From Kitasatospora papulosa (lineage in GTDB: Bacteria; Actinomycetota; Actinomycetes; Streptomycetales; Streptomycetaceae): 64,000 nucleotides of DNA. This document shows, one piece after another, positions 43,332 through 51,002 of this stretch; positions within the stretch are counted from its first letter, which is position 1; every line of letters begins with the position of its first letter. Both the position numbers and the translations under genes were made by a program. The notes under the pieces are model-generated. The model searched no databases. It saw nothing but the letters and a program-made list of their open reading frames with translations, and had not been told where the DNA came from. The stretch spans positions 62,001 to 126,000 of the forward strand of contig NZ_JNYQ01000002.1 in assembly GCF_000717245.1 (NCBI RefSeq). The letters are read 5' to 3'.

Positions 43332-44036
43332 ATGGAAATAGGCCCGCTCCTGGGCTCGGGACGCACCGCCGACGTGTACGCACTCGACGGCACCTGGGTC
43401 CTGCGCCGCTACCGCGACGGCATCGACACCACAGGTGAGCTGGCCGTGATGTCGTATCTCGCGGCGTCGGGCTTTCCGGTGCCGCGCATCGGTCCGCCCG
43501 CCGACGACGCGCTTCCCACGGATCTGGTGGTGCAGCGGCTCACCGGCCCGACACTGGCCGAGGCACTGCTGGCGGGCACGGTCACCGAGGACGAGGGCGC
43601 GGATCTGCTGGTACGGCTCCTCCATGAGCTCCACGCGATACCGGCGCGGCTCTCCCAGGACCCCGAGGACCGGGTCCTGCACCTGGATCTGCACCCGGAG
43701 AACGTGATCCTGAGCCCCGAGGGCGCCCGGGTGATCGGCTGGCTGACCGCCCGTGAGGGGCCGCCCGCGCTCGACCGGGCCATGACCTCCCTGATCCTGG
43801 CCCAGGTGTCCCTCGACCCCGCCGTCACCGCGGGCGCCCGGCTGCGGGGCCTGCTGGCGGCACTGCTCACCCGCTTCGCGGCCGACGGCGGTGTGTCCGC
43901 CGACGCACTCGCGCGCGCCACCGCCCTGCGGGCGGAGGACCCGCGGCTCACCGCCCACGAGGCGACGGCGCTGGACGAGGCAGCCGGTCTGGTCGCGTCG
44001 CTCTCGGGCGGGGGCCCGGCTCACTTCCGCAGATAG
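43332..44036 (+). CDS. Aminoglycoside-phosphotransferase-like protein, altered metal site
   Basis: 234 aa. APH/choline kinase fold: GSGRTADVYALDGTWVLRRY, a catalytic loop HLDLHPENVIL with Asp119 and Asn124. The metal-binding motif, normally hIDW, reads VIGWL: Gly136 (codon GGC 43737-43739) replaces Asp. The loss should weaken or abolish phosphotransfer, so this may be a pseudokinase. The ATG is 36 bp after DUF2804. The 3' end overlaps the convergent response-regulator remnant by 16 bp. Confidence 0.8.
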   Translation: MEIGPLLGSGRTADVYALDGTWVLRRYRDGIDTTGELAVMSYLAASGFPVPRIGPPADDALPTDLVVQRLTGPTLAEALLAGTVTEDEGADLLVRLLHELHAIPARLSQDPEDRVLHLDLHPENVILSPEGARVIGWLTAREGPPALDRAMTSLILAQVSLDPAVTAGARLRGLLAALLTRFAADGGVSADALARATALRAEDPRLTAHEATALDEAAGLVASLSGGGPAHFRR

Positions 44037-44455
44037 GCCAGCACGGCGAGGACCCGGCGGTTGGTCGCATCGGTCAGGGAGAGATCCAGCTTGGTCAGGA
44101 TCGATCCGAAATGCTTGCTGACCGTTCCCTCACTGCCCGTCAGTGCCTCGGCGACGGAGGCGTTCGAGCGGCCCTCGGCGACGGAGGCGTTCGAGCGGCC
44201 CTCCGCCATCAGGGCCAGTACCTCCCGCTCCCGCGCCGTCAGCCGGGACAGCGGATCGCGGCGGTGCCGCAGCAGCTGGCGCACGACCTCCGGGTCCACG
44301 ACGGTCCCGCCGTCGGCGACCCGCCGGAGCGCGTCGACGAACTCCTCCACCTTGCCCACGCGTTCCTTGAGGAGGTGGCCCACGCCCGTACCGTCGCAGG
44401 AGTCGAGCAGATCCTCGGCGTAGGCACGCTGGACGTACTGGCTGAGAACCAGCAC
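44021..44455 (-). pseudogene. Response-regulator remnant (NarL type), truncated and with an internal duplication
   Basis: 144 aa at most. It begins inside a receiver domain (VLVLSQYVQRAYAEDLLDS), so the first ~85 residues with the phospho-acceptor Asp are missing. The LuxR part follows (LTAREREVLALMAEGRSNAS, SEGTVSKHFGSILTKLDL). A perfect 27-bp tandem copy (44147-44200) doubles AEGRSNASV between the scaffold and recognition helices. In-frame upstream codons run back to a stop inside the sulfurtransferase gene, which marks the deletion joint near 44470-44480. No kinase gene is adjacent. I regard it as a decayed gene; a stable DNA-binding fragment is a small possibility. Confidence 0.8.
44147..44200 (-). 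repeat. 27-bp perfect tandem duplication
   Basis: CTCGGCGACGGAGGCGTTCG.. repeated once, head to tail, without mismatch. It adds nine codons to the helix-turn-helix of the response-regulator remnant. Confidence 0.95.
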
Positions 44456-44468
44456 CGGACCGGCCGGC

Positions 44469-45422
44469 TCAGGGGCCTGTCACCACCGGGAGTTCGGACG
44501 GCAGGCCCCACTCGCTCCACGACCCGTCGTAGACCGCCACGTCGCTGTACCCGGCGAGTTCGGCGCCGAGCGCCAGGACGCACGCCGTCACGCCGGAACC
44601 GCAGCTCACCACCAGCCGCTCCCGGTCCCCCGCCGACGCCTCGAACAGGGACCGGAGTTGCTCCTCCGGGAGCATCCGGCCGTCACGCTGGAGCACGCCG
44701 AAGGGCAGACTGACCGAACCCGGCATGTGGCCGCCGCGCAGTCCGGGCCGGGGCTCGGCCGCCGTGCCGGCGAACCGCTCGCGGGACCTCGCGTCGAGGA
44801 CGGCCGCGTCCGGATCCGCGAGCGCGGCCAGGACGGCGTCGCTCCCGACCAGTGCGCCGGGGCGCGGGCGGGCGGTGAAGTCACCGGCCCGCCAGGGTCC
44901 TTGCGTCCCGGGGGCCTCGGCGGACGGGCCCTGCGCGGGGCTTCCGCCCCGCCCGGCGGCTCGCGGGTCCTCGGCCCTCCCCTCCGGTGCGAGTTCCTCG
45001 ACCGGGTGCCCTGCCGCCTCCCAGGCGGGCAGCCCCCCGTCCAGCACCGCCGCACGGTCGAAACCCATGGCGCGGAGCATCCACCAGGCACGAGGGCTCG
45101 AGTAGATCCCCGCGGTGTCGTAGACGACGACCGTGTCCGTACTGTTCACACCCAGCGCCCGCATCTCCTCGGCGAACCATTCCGCCGGAGGCATCGTGTG
45201 GGGCAGCCGTACGGAGTGGTCGGACATGGCCCCGTCGATGTCGAAACGACGGGCCCCGGGGATGCGTCGCCCGACGGACCGGTGAGCGCCCACCGATGCG
45301 TCCAGGAGCACGGTCCCCGGCCGGCCCGCCAGCGCGGCGAGGCGGTCCACGTCGACGAGCGGGCCGGGCAGGCTCACCGCTCGGGTGCCGGCGCCCGTCG
45401 GCCGGTGCTCGGTGCTGGTCAT
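44469..45422 (-). CDS. Thiosulfate/3-mercaptopyruvate sulfurtransferase (two rhodanese domains)
   Basis: 317 aa. First rhodanese domain 20-140 (inactive, VVVYDTAGIYSSPRAWWMLR), second 190-312 with the active loop SCGSGVTA (Cys274), the loop type of mercaptopyruvate sulfurtransferases. The linker 143-180 is Gly/Ala/Pro-rich and longer than usual. It moves sulfane sulfur to thiols or cyanide. ATG 45422. The stop is followed 13 bp later by the truncated response-regulator frame, so a deletion ended just behind this gene. Confidence 0.9.
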   Translation of the reverse strand: MTSTEHRPTGAGTRAVSLPGPLVDVDRLAALAGRPGTVLLDASVGAHRSVGRRIPGARRFDIDGAMSDHSVRLPHTMPPAEWFAEEMRALGVNSTDTVVVYDTAGIYSSPRAWWMLRAMGFDRAAVLDGGLPAWEAAGHPVEELAPEGRAEDPRAAGRGGSPAQGPSAEAPGTQGPWRAGDFTARPRPGALVGSDAVLAALADPDAAVLDARSRERFAGTAAEPRPGLRGGHMPGSVSLPFGVLQRDGRMLPEEQLRSLFEASAGDRERLVVSCGSGVTACVLALGAELAGYSDVAVYDGSWSEWGLPSELPVVTGP

Positions 45423-45584
45423 GAACGGTTCCCCCCAGGGCCGGACGGCTGCGCGTGAAGGCCGGACGGCTGCGCGGGCGGGAGCCGGGCCGCGCGTCCC
45501 GCGTCCGCGCCACGGACGGCTCTCCGTCCGTCACGGCCCGCCCAGCATAGGCAGGAGCGCTGCCCCGGGTCGGCCGCGGACGGC

Positions 45585-46802
45585 CTACCGCCGGGTGCTG
45601 CCCTGGCCGCGGTCCGCTTCCCGCGCGACATCGAGGAGGACCTGGCTGGTGTACCGGAACTCCTCCAGGAGCCTGGTCGCCTCGGTGACGAGGATGCCGT
45701 ACGGCGCCGAGGGGTCGGCGAGGGACAGCGACAGCCGGCGGGTCTCCTCGACCACCTCGTCCCTGCGTGCCTCGGCCTCGTCGGTGAGCCGCTCCAGCCG
45801 TCTCGCCTGCGGGAGCAGGGTGGTCTCGTCGAGCGTGGTGAGCACCTCGGCCACCGCTCCGGCCGACTCCAGGAAGGCCGCGTACCGCTGGAGGAACGGC
45901 CCGCGGGCCTCGTCCTCCGTGCGGGACCGGTCGAGGCCCCGGGTGAGCGAGGCCACCTGGTAGAGCGTGCGTTCCAGGGCGCCGAGCACGGACTCGTACC
46001 CCTGGAAACCGGGGTGCCCCCGATGACGGCGCAGCAGCCGCCGGGGGTTCAGCAGGGCGCTCTCCTTGGATGTCAGAAGCCCCGACCGCGCCTCGCCGAT
46101 CATTTCCCCGGTGCGTTCCGCGCGTGCCCTCCACCCACCGGTGGTGTCCCCGTCGGGGACTCCCTCCGCGAGCACGGGATGCATGTCGGCGAGAAGGCCG
46201 TGCAGGGTGTGGGCGAGGCTGTGGATGCCGTACTCCGCGCTGCGGTGGCGCAGCGGCGGGGCCACGAGGACGTTGACGGCGGTCCCGATCGCGCTGCCGA
46301 TGAGGACGAGCAGGACGATCTCCCCCAGGGCCCGGAACCGCTCGGCATCCCCGGACGCCGTGGTGTAGGTCGAGAACGCGAAGAAGGCGGCGGTGGCGAC
46401 CTGCGGCCCCTGGACGCCGAGGAGCCGCCAGCGTCCGATCGTCAGCGCGACGAGGGCGACGAGCACGAAGGTCAGGAGGTCGGGCCCGGCGAGGAACCCC
46501 AGAGCGGCCTGCACCAGGACCCCGGCGACGACGGCTCCGACGTACCGCAGCGACTGGACGACCGAGCGGTAGACGGTCACCTGCATCATCAGCACCGCGG
46601 AGAAGGGAGCGAACGCCGGTGACCTGGCATCGAGGACGTCGTACGCGATCAGCCAGGCCAGAGTGGCGGCGAGGGTGCTCTTCGCGACGATCAGCAGCGT
46701 GTCGCGCTCGTCCCCGGAGGAGGAGAGGGCGCTCCGCCACCACTGTGCGACGGCGGCGAACCGTCCGGTGTCCGCCGGTTCGGTCGACGTTCCTCCGGTC
46801 AT
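45585..46802 (-). CDS. FUSC/aromatic acid exporter-like membrane protein
   Basis: 405 aa. Six or so membrane spans within residues ~35-190 (TLLIVAKSTLAATLAWLIAY, FAPFSAVLMMQVTVYRSVVQ, SLRYVGAVVAGVLVQAALG), then a helical cytosolic domain with a coiled-coil feel (QARRLERLTDEAEARRDEVV). One membrane half only, unlike the 694-aa FUSC protein at 35.9-37.9 kb. The transported compound is unknown. ATG 46802 has GGAGCGGGG upstream; a GTG further out would add 18 residues. Upstream lie tandem repeats and the divergent isochorismatase gene. Confidence 0.8.
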   Translation of the reverse strand: MTGGTSTEPADTGRFAAVAQWWRSALSSSGDERDTLLIVAKSTLAATLAWLIAYDVLDARSPAFAPFSAVLMMQVTVYRSVVQSLRYVGAVVAGVLVQAALGFLAGPDLLTFVLVALVALTIGRWRLLGVQGPQVATAAFFAFSTYTTASGDAERFRALGEIVLLVLIGSAIGTAVNVLVAPPLRHRSAEYGIHSLAHTLHGLLADMHPVLAEGVPDGDTTGGWRARAERTGEMIGEARSGLLTSKESALLNPRRLLRRHRGHPGFQGYESVLGALERTLYQVASLTRGLDRSRTEDEARGPFLQRYAAFLESAGAVAEVLTTLDETTLLPQARRLERLTDEAEARRDEVVEETRRLSLSLADPSAPYGILVTEATRLLEEFRYTSQVLLDVAREADRGQGSTRR

Positions 46803-46911
46803 CGGTCCCCGCTCCCGCTCCTGTTCGCGTTCCACCGTTCCCGTGCCCGGTGACACCTGATTGAAGCGAATCCGCGGACAAGGCCGGGCCTCCCCCGCCG
46901 AGGGCCGCCGT

Positions 46912-46967
46912 CCTGTTTCCTCGGTCCTGTCTCCGCGGTCCGGTTTCCGCGGTCCTGTTTCCGCCGT
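46912..46967. repeat. 14-bp tandem repeat, four units
   Basis: CCTGTTTCCTCGGT, CCTGTCTCCGCGGT, CCGGTTTCCGCGGT, CCTGTTTCCGCCGT stand in a row, in the 293-bp divergent gap between the membrane protein and isochorismatase genes. Confidence 0.85.
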
Positions 46968-47095
46968 CGCCCGGACCGCTGCTCACGAGGTCGGGGATCC
47001 GTGGCCCGACAACGACGCGCGACCGGACCGATCGCTCCCCTTCTCGGGCAAGCTGTCCCTGTCGTTGATGTGTCCCAGCTCACCGAGGAGCCGTC

Positions 47096-47710
47096 ATGTC
47101 CGAGACCTTCCGCCTCGACCCGGCGAAGACCGCACTCGTCCTGATCGAGTACCAGAACGACTTCACCAGTGAGGGCGGGGCGCTCAACAGCGCCGTGTCC
47201 GGGGTGATGGAGAAGACCGGGATGCTCACGAACACCGTGGCCCTGGTCGGAGCGGCGCGCGCCGCGGGCGTCACCATCATGCACGCGCCGATCACCTTCG
47301 CCCCCGGCTACGGCGAACTCTCGCGGACCCCGTACGGCATCCTCAAGGGGGTCGTGGACGGCTCGGCCTTCGTGAAGGGCACCTGGGGCGCCGCGATCGT
47401 GGACGACCTCGCACCGGCCGAGGGCGACATCGTGATCGAGGGCAAGCGCGGTCTCGACACCTTCGCGAGCACGAACCTCGACTTCATCCTGCGCAACAAG
47501 GGGATCGACACGATCGTCCTCGGAGGCTTCCTCACCAACTGCTGCGTCGAGTCGACGATGCGCACCGGCTACGAGAACGGCTTCCGGGTCATCACCCTGC
47601 AGGACTGCGTGGCCGCCACCTCCCAGGAGGAACACGAGAACGCGCTCACCTACGACTACCCGATGTTCTCGATCCCCATGACGTCGTCCGACGTCATCGC
47701 CGCCCTCTGA
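47096..47710 (+). CDS. Isochorismatase-family cysteine hydrolase
   Basis: 204 aa. The catalytic triad of the family is visible: Asp in IEYQNDFT, Lys in IEGKRGLDTF and Cys in GFLTNCCVESTMRTGYENG, with the usual cis-peptide context. Members hydrolyse amides or isochorismate; YcaC-like proteins are close by appearance. No siderophore or phenazine genes are near, so isochorismate itself is an unlikely substrate. ATG 47096 follows GAGGAG. Ended by the hairpin at 47737. Confidence 0.88.
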   Translation: MSETFRLDPAKTALVLIEYQNDFTSEGGALNSAVSGVMEKTGMLTNTVALVGAARAAGVTIMHAPITFAPGYGELSRTPYGILKGVVDGSAFVKGTWGAAIVDDLAPAEGDIVIEGKRGLDTFASTNLDFILRNKGIDTIVLGGFLTNCCVESTMRTGYENGFRVITLQDCVAATSQEEHENALTYDYPMFSIPMTSSDVIAAL

Positions 47711-47736
47711 CGCCACACGACGGCCTCCCCGAACCT

Positions 47737-47763
47737 CCGTCGGCCGCCCGGGGCGGCCGACGG
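47737..47763 (+). terminator. Terminator after the isochorismatase gene
   Basis: CCGTCGGCCGCCC-G-GGGCGGCCGACGG, 13-bp perfect arms, 26 bp past the stop. It is GC-only, without a T-run. Confidence 0.65.
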
Positions 47764-47794
47764 AACCCCTCACGTCTGCACCCGGGCATAGAAA

Positions 47795-47827
47795 AACCCC
47801 AGGTCACGGCGAGTGAGTCCTGGGGTT
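47795..47827 (-). terminator. Terminator of tRNA-Thr
   Basis: AACCCCAGG/CCTGGGGTT, 9-bp stem with a 15-base loop; read on the minus strand it is followed by TTTTTC (47796-47791). It starts 8 bp after the tRNA 3' end. Confidence 0.8.
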
Positions 47828-47834
47828 CATCCGA

Positions 47835-47907
47835 GCCGCCTTCGGGATTCGAACCCGAGACCTACGCATTACGAGTGCGTTGCTCTGGCCATCTGAGCTA
47901 AGGCGGC
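47835..47907 (-). tRNA. tRNA-Thr (anticodon CGT)
   Basis: 73 nt forming a full cloverleaf: acceptor GCCGCCT/AGGCGGC, D-arm with AGCTCAGATGGCCAGAGC, anticodon stem ACGCA/TGCGT with loop CTCGTAA, and T-arm CTCGGGTTCGAATCCCGA. The CGT anticodon reads ACG. CCA is not encoded. It lies between the hydrolase gene upstream and the isochorismatase gene, with its own terminator. Confidence 0.97.
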
Positions 47908-48005
47908 ACGCTCTGTCGCACCATGGTGCGGTCAGCAGCGAGCTCAAGTCTACACAGTTTCAGGGGGTGCTCCGCACCACCTGCCCCGTCGGCCTCAGCA
48001 GCAGG

Positions 48006-49535
48006 TCAGGTGCACTTCTTGCCGTCCTCGGGCGGTGTGCCGTCCAGCAGGTAGGTGTTGATCGCCGTGTCGATGCAGTCGCTGCCCCGGCCGTACGCCG
48101 TGTGGCCGTCGCCCTCGTAGGTCAGCAGGGTGCCGGAGGAGAGCTGTTCCGCGAGGGCCTCGGCCCACTTGTACGGGGTGGCGGGGTCCCGGGTGGTGCC
48201 GACCACGACGATCGGGGCGGCCCCCTCGGCCTCGGTGCGCTGCGGGGTGCCGGTGGGCTTCACGGGCCAGGCGGCACAGTTCAGGGCGGCCCAGGCGAAG
48301 CCCCTGCCGAAGACCGGGGAGGCCTTCTCGAACTCGGGGAGGGCCTTCTCCACCGCTTCGGGGCCGCTGAAGGCGGGGGCGAGGTCGAGGCAGTTCACGG
48401 CGGCGTTGGCGAACATCAGGTTCTGGTACGTGCCGCTCGGATCACGCTCGTAGTAGCTGTCGGCCAGCGCGAGAAGCCCGGAGCCGTCCCCGCGCTGGGC
48501 CGCGGCGACCGCCTCGCGGAGCTGGGGCCAGGCGGACTCGTCGTACATCGCGGCGATCACCCCGGTGGTCGCCAGGGACTCGGTCAGCCGGCGGGTCTCA
48601 CCCGTCGGCACCGGTTCGGAGTCCAGATCGGCGAAGAGCTTCTTCAGCTCGGTCGCCGCGTCCGTGGTGGACGTCGTGCCGAGCGGACAGTCGTCCTGCC
48701 TCACACAGTCCGCGGCGAACGACTGGAAGGCCGCCTCGAAGCCCGCGGTCTGGTCGCGGTTGATGTCGATCGCGGGGAGCGACGGGTCCATGGCCCCGTC
48801 GAGGACGAGGCGCCCGACCCGGGCGGGGAAGAGGTCGGCGTAGGTCGCGCCGAGGAACGTGCCGTACGACGCCCCGACGTAGTGCAGCTTCTCGTCGCCG
48901 AGCAGGGAGCGCAGCATGTCCATGTCGCGCGCCGTCTCGACCGTGGAGACGTGCGGGAGGATCTTCCCCGAGCGCTTCTCGCAGCCGGCGGCGAACTTCG
49001 CGAAGGACCGGTCGAGCGCGGCGACCTCGGCCTGGTCGTCCGGGGTCTGGTCCACCTGCGTGTAGGCGTCCATCTCCTTGCCGGTCAGGCACTTGACCGG
49101 CTCGCTGCGGGCCACCCCGCGCGGATCGATGGCGACCACGTCGTACCGGGCGCGGACCGGAGCCGGATAGCCGATGGCCGCGTACCCCTGGAGGTAGCCC
49201 ACGGCTGAGCCGCCGGGGCCACCGGGGTTCACCAGGAGTGAGCCGATCCGCTTGCCCGGCCCGGTGGCCTTCTTCCGTGAGACGGCCAGCTCGATGTCCC
49301 CGCCGTCGGGCTCGGCGTAGTCGAGCGGGGCCTTCATCGTGGCGCACTGGAAGCCCTCGACTCCGCAGTCCCGCCAGCGCAGCTTCTGCCCGTAGTACGG
49401 CTCGAGTTCCTCGGGGGCGGCCGAGCCCGTCGCCGACGCGCTCGGCGCCGAACCTCCGCTGCTGCAGCCGGAGACGAGCAGGCCGGCAGTGCCGAGCGCG
49501 GTGGCGAACGTACGGAGCAGGCGCCTGGTGTCCAT
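48006..49535 (-). CDS. Secreted alpha/beta-hydrolase lipoprotein, tripeptidyl aminopeptidase (SlpD/E, TAP) type
   Basis: 509 aa. The signal peptide ends with lipobox LVSGC (Cys about 24), so it is attached outside the membrane. Then LLVNPGGPGGSAVGYL (oxyanion loop), nucleophile GASYGT, acid in GTTRDPATPY and His in YEGDGHTAYGRGS; the last ~100 residues are the TAP C-terminal domain with paired cysteines. It cleaves tripeptides or short peptides from protein N-termini. ATG 49535. Downstream on the same strand lie tRNA-Thr and, upstream, holB. Confidence 0.9.
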   Translation of the reverse strand: MDTRRLLRTFATALGTAGLLVSGCSSGGSAPSASATGSAAPEELEPYYGQKLRWRDCGVEGFQCATMKAPLDYAEPDGGDIELAVSRKKATGPGKRIGSLLVNPGGPGGSAVGYLQGYAAIGYPAPVRARYDVVAIDPRGVARSEPVKCLTGKEMDAYTQVDQTPDDQAEVAALDRSFAKFAAGCEKRSGKILPHVSTVETARDMDMLRSLLGDEKLHYVGASYGTFLGATYADLFPARVGRLVLDGAMDPSLPAIDINRDQTAGFEAAFQSFAADCVRQDDCPLGTTSTTDAATELKKLFADLDSEPVPTGETRRLTESLATTGVIAAMYDESAWPQLREAVAAAQRGDGSGLLALADSYYERDPSGTYQNLMFANAAVNCLDLAPAFSGPEAVEKALPEFEKASPVFGRGFAWAALNCAAWPVKPTGTPQRTEAEGAAPIVVVGTTRDPATPYKWAEALAEQLSSGTLLTYEGDGHTAYGRGSDCIDTAINTYLLDGTPPEDGKKCT

Positions 49536-49648
49536 CCCCGGAGCGTAGCCGCCGCGTGACGACTCAACCGATTCCCTGCTCATACGGGTGAATTCACCCG
49601 GCCTCGCGCCCCAGGCGCGACCGCGTCGCAGTGGGCCCGCCCCGGACG

Positions 49649-50854
49649 TCAGCCCGCCCGGAGCGCCACGGTCATCGACTCCACGGCGAGCAGCGGCGCG
49701 ACATTGCGGTCGAGGGCCCGACGGCAGGCGAACACCGCCTCGATCCGGCGCAGGGTGCGCTCGGGGGTGGACGACTCGGCGACCCGGTCGAGCGCGTCCC
49801 GCACGTCGGTGTTGGCGAGGGCGATCCGGGAGCCGAGCTGGAGCGCCAGCACATCGCGGTAGAAACCGGTGAGTTCGCTGAGTGCGAGGTCGAGGCTGTC
49901 GCGCTGTGTACGCGTCCTGCGGCGCTTCTGCCGGTCCTCCAGCTCCTTCATCGCTCCCGCCGTCCCGCGCGGCATCCGGCCCCCCGCCACGGCACCGAGC
50001 GCGGCCTTCAGGTCGTCCGTCTCCTTGACGTCGATCTCCTCGGCCACCTGCTTGGCGTCGTCCGTCGCCGTGTCGATCAGTTCCTGGGCCGACTTGAGGC
50101 AGCCGCCGACGTCATGGACGCGGAGCGGGAGCTTCAGCACCGCGGCACGCCGGGCGCGCGCCCGCTCGTCCGTGGCGAGGCGGCGAGCCCTGCCGATGTG
50201 GCCCTGGGTGGCGCGGGCCGCCGACGCAGCCCGCTCGGGGTCGATGCCGTCCCGCCTGATCAGCACATCGGCGACGGCCTCCACCGGAGGCGTGCGCAGC
50301 GTGAGATGGCGGCAGCGGGAGCGGATCGTGGGCAGCACGTCCTCGAGGGAGGGGGCGCACAGCAGCCACACGGTGCGGGGGGCCGGCTCCTCCACCGCCT
50401 TCAGCAGGACGTTCCCCGCGCCCTCCGTGAGGCGGTCGGCGTCCTCCATGACGATGACCTGCCAACGGCCCACGGCGGGGGACAGCTGGGCGCGGCGGAC
50501 GAGCTCACGGGTCTCCTTCACACCGATGGAGAGCAGATCCGTGCGGATGACCTCGACGTCGGCGTGGGTTCCGATCAGCGCGGTGTGGCAGCCGTCGCAG
50601 AAGCCGCAGCCCGGAGCTCCGCCCATCGCGCGGTCGGGGCTGGTGCACTGGAGGGCCGCGGCGAAGGCGCGGGCGGCGGTGGCCCGGCCGGAACCGGGCG
50701 GGCCGGTGAACAGCCAGGCATGGGTCATCTTCGAGCCGGGGGGCACCGGCTCCCCCGCGGACTGGGCGGTGACCAGCGCGTCGGCGTCCCGGGCGGCGGC
50801 ACCGAGCTGCTCCTGCACCCGGTCCTGCCCGACCAGGTCGTCCCATACGGTCAT
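49649..50854 (-). CDS. holB: DNA polymerase III subunit delta'
   Basis: 401 aa. A clamp-loader subunit. AAA+ domain with WDDLVGQDRVQEQL, P-loop-like GPPGSGRATAA (the Lys is Arg, as expected of a subunit that need not bind ATP), the zinc module CGFCDGCHTA with a preceding Cys in LQCTSPD, VMEDADRLTEGAGNVLLKAVEEP and SRCRHLTLR. The C-terminal collar is helical. ATG 50854; tmk ends 149 bp upstream on the same strand, the usual tmk-holB pairing. Confidence 0.93.
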   Translation of the reverse strand: MTVWDDLVGQDRVQEQLGAAARDADALVTAQSAGEPVPPGSKMTHAWLFTGPPGSGRATAARAFAAALQCTSPDRAMGGAPGCGFCDGCHTALIGTHADVEVIRTDLLSIGVKETRELVRRAQLSPAVGRWQVIVMEDADRLTEGAGNVLLKAVEEPAPRTVWLLCAPSLEDVLPTIRSRCRHLTLRTPPVEAVADVLIRRDGIDPERAASAARATQGHIGRARRLATDERARARRAAVLKLPLRVHDVGGCLKSAQELIDTATDDAKQVAEEIDVKETDDLKAALGAVAGGRMPRGTAGAMKELEDRQKRRRTRTQRDSLDLALSELTGFYRDVLALQLGSRIALANTDVRDALDRVAESSTPERTLRRIEAVFACRRALDRNVAPLLAVESMTVALRAG

Positions 50855-51002
50855 GGTCACCGCCCTTCCGGTGGTGTGGTGCGGGAACGCCGGGTGTTCC
50901 CTCGCCTCACCATTGTGCGGGAAGGGTCCGACAACCCCGGCGTTCCACTCCCGTACGGACGCCCGGCCACACCGGCCGGTCACGCCACGGGCATCCTGTC
51001 CG

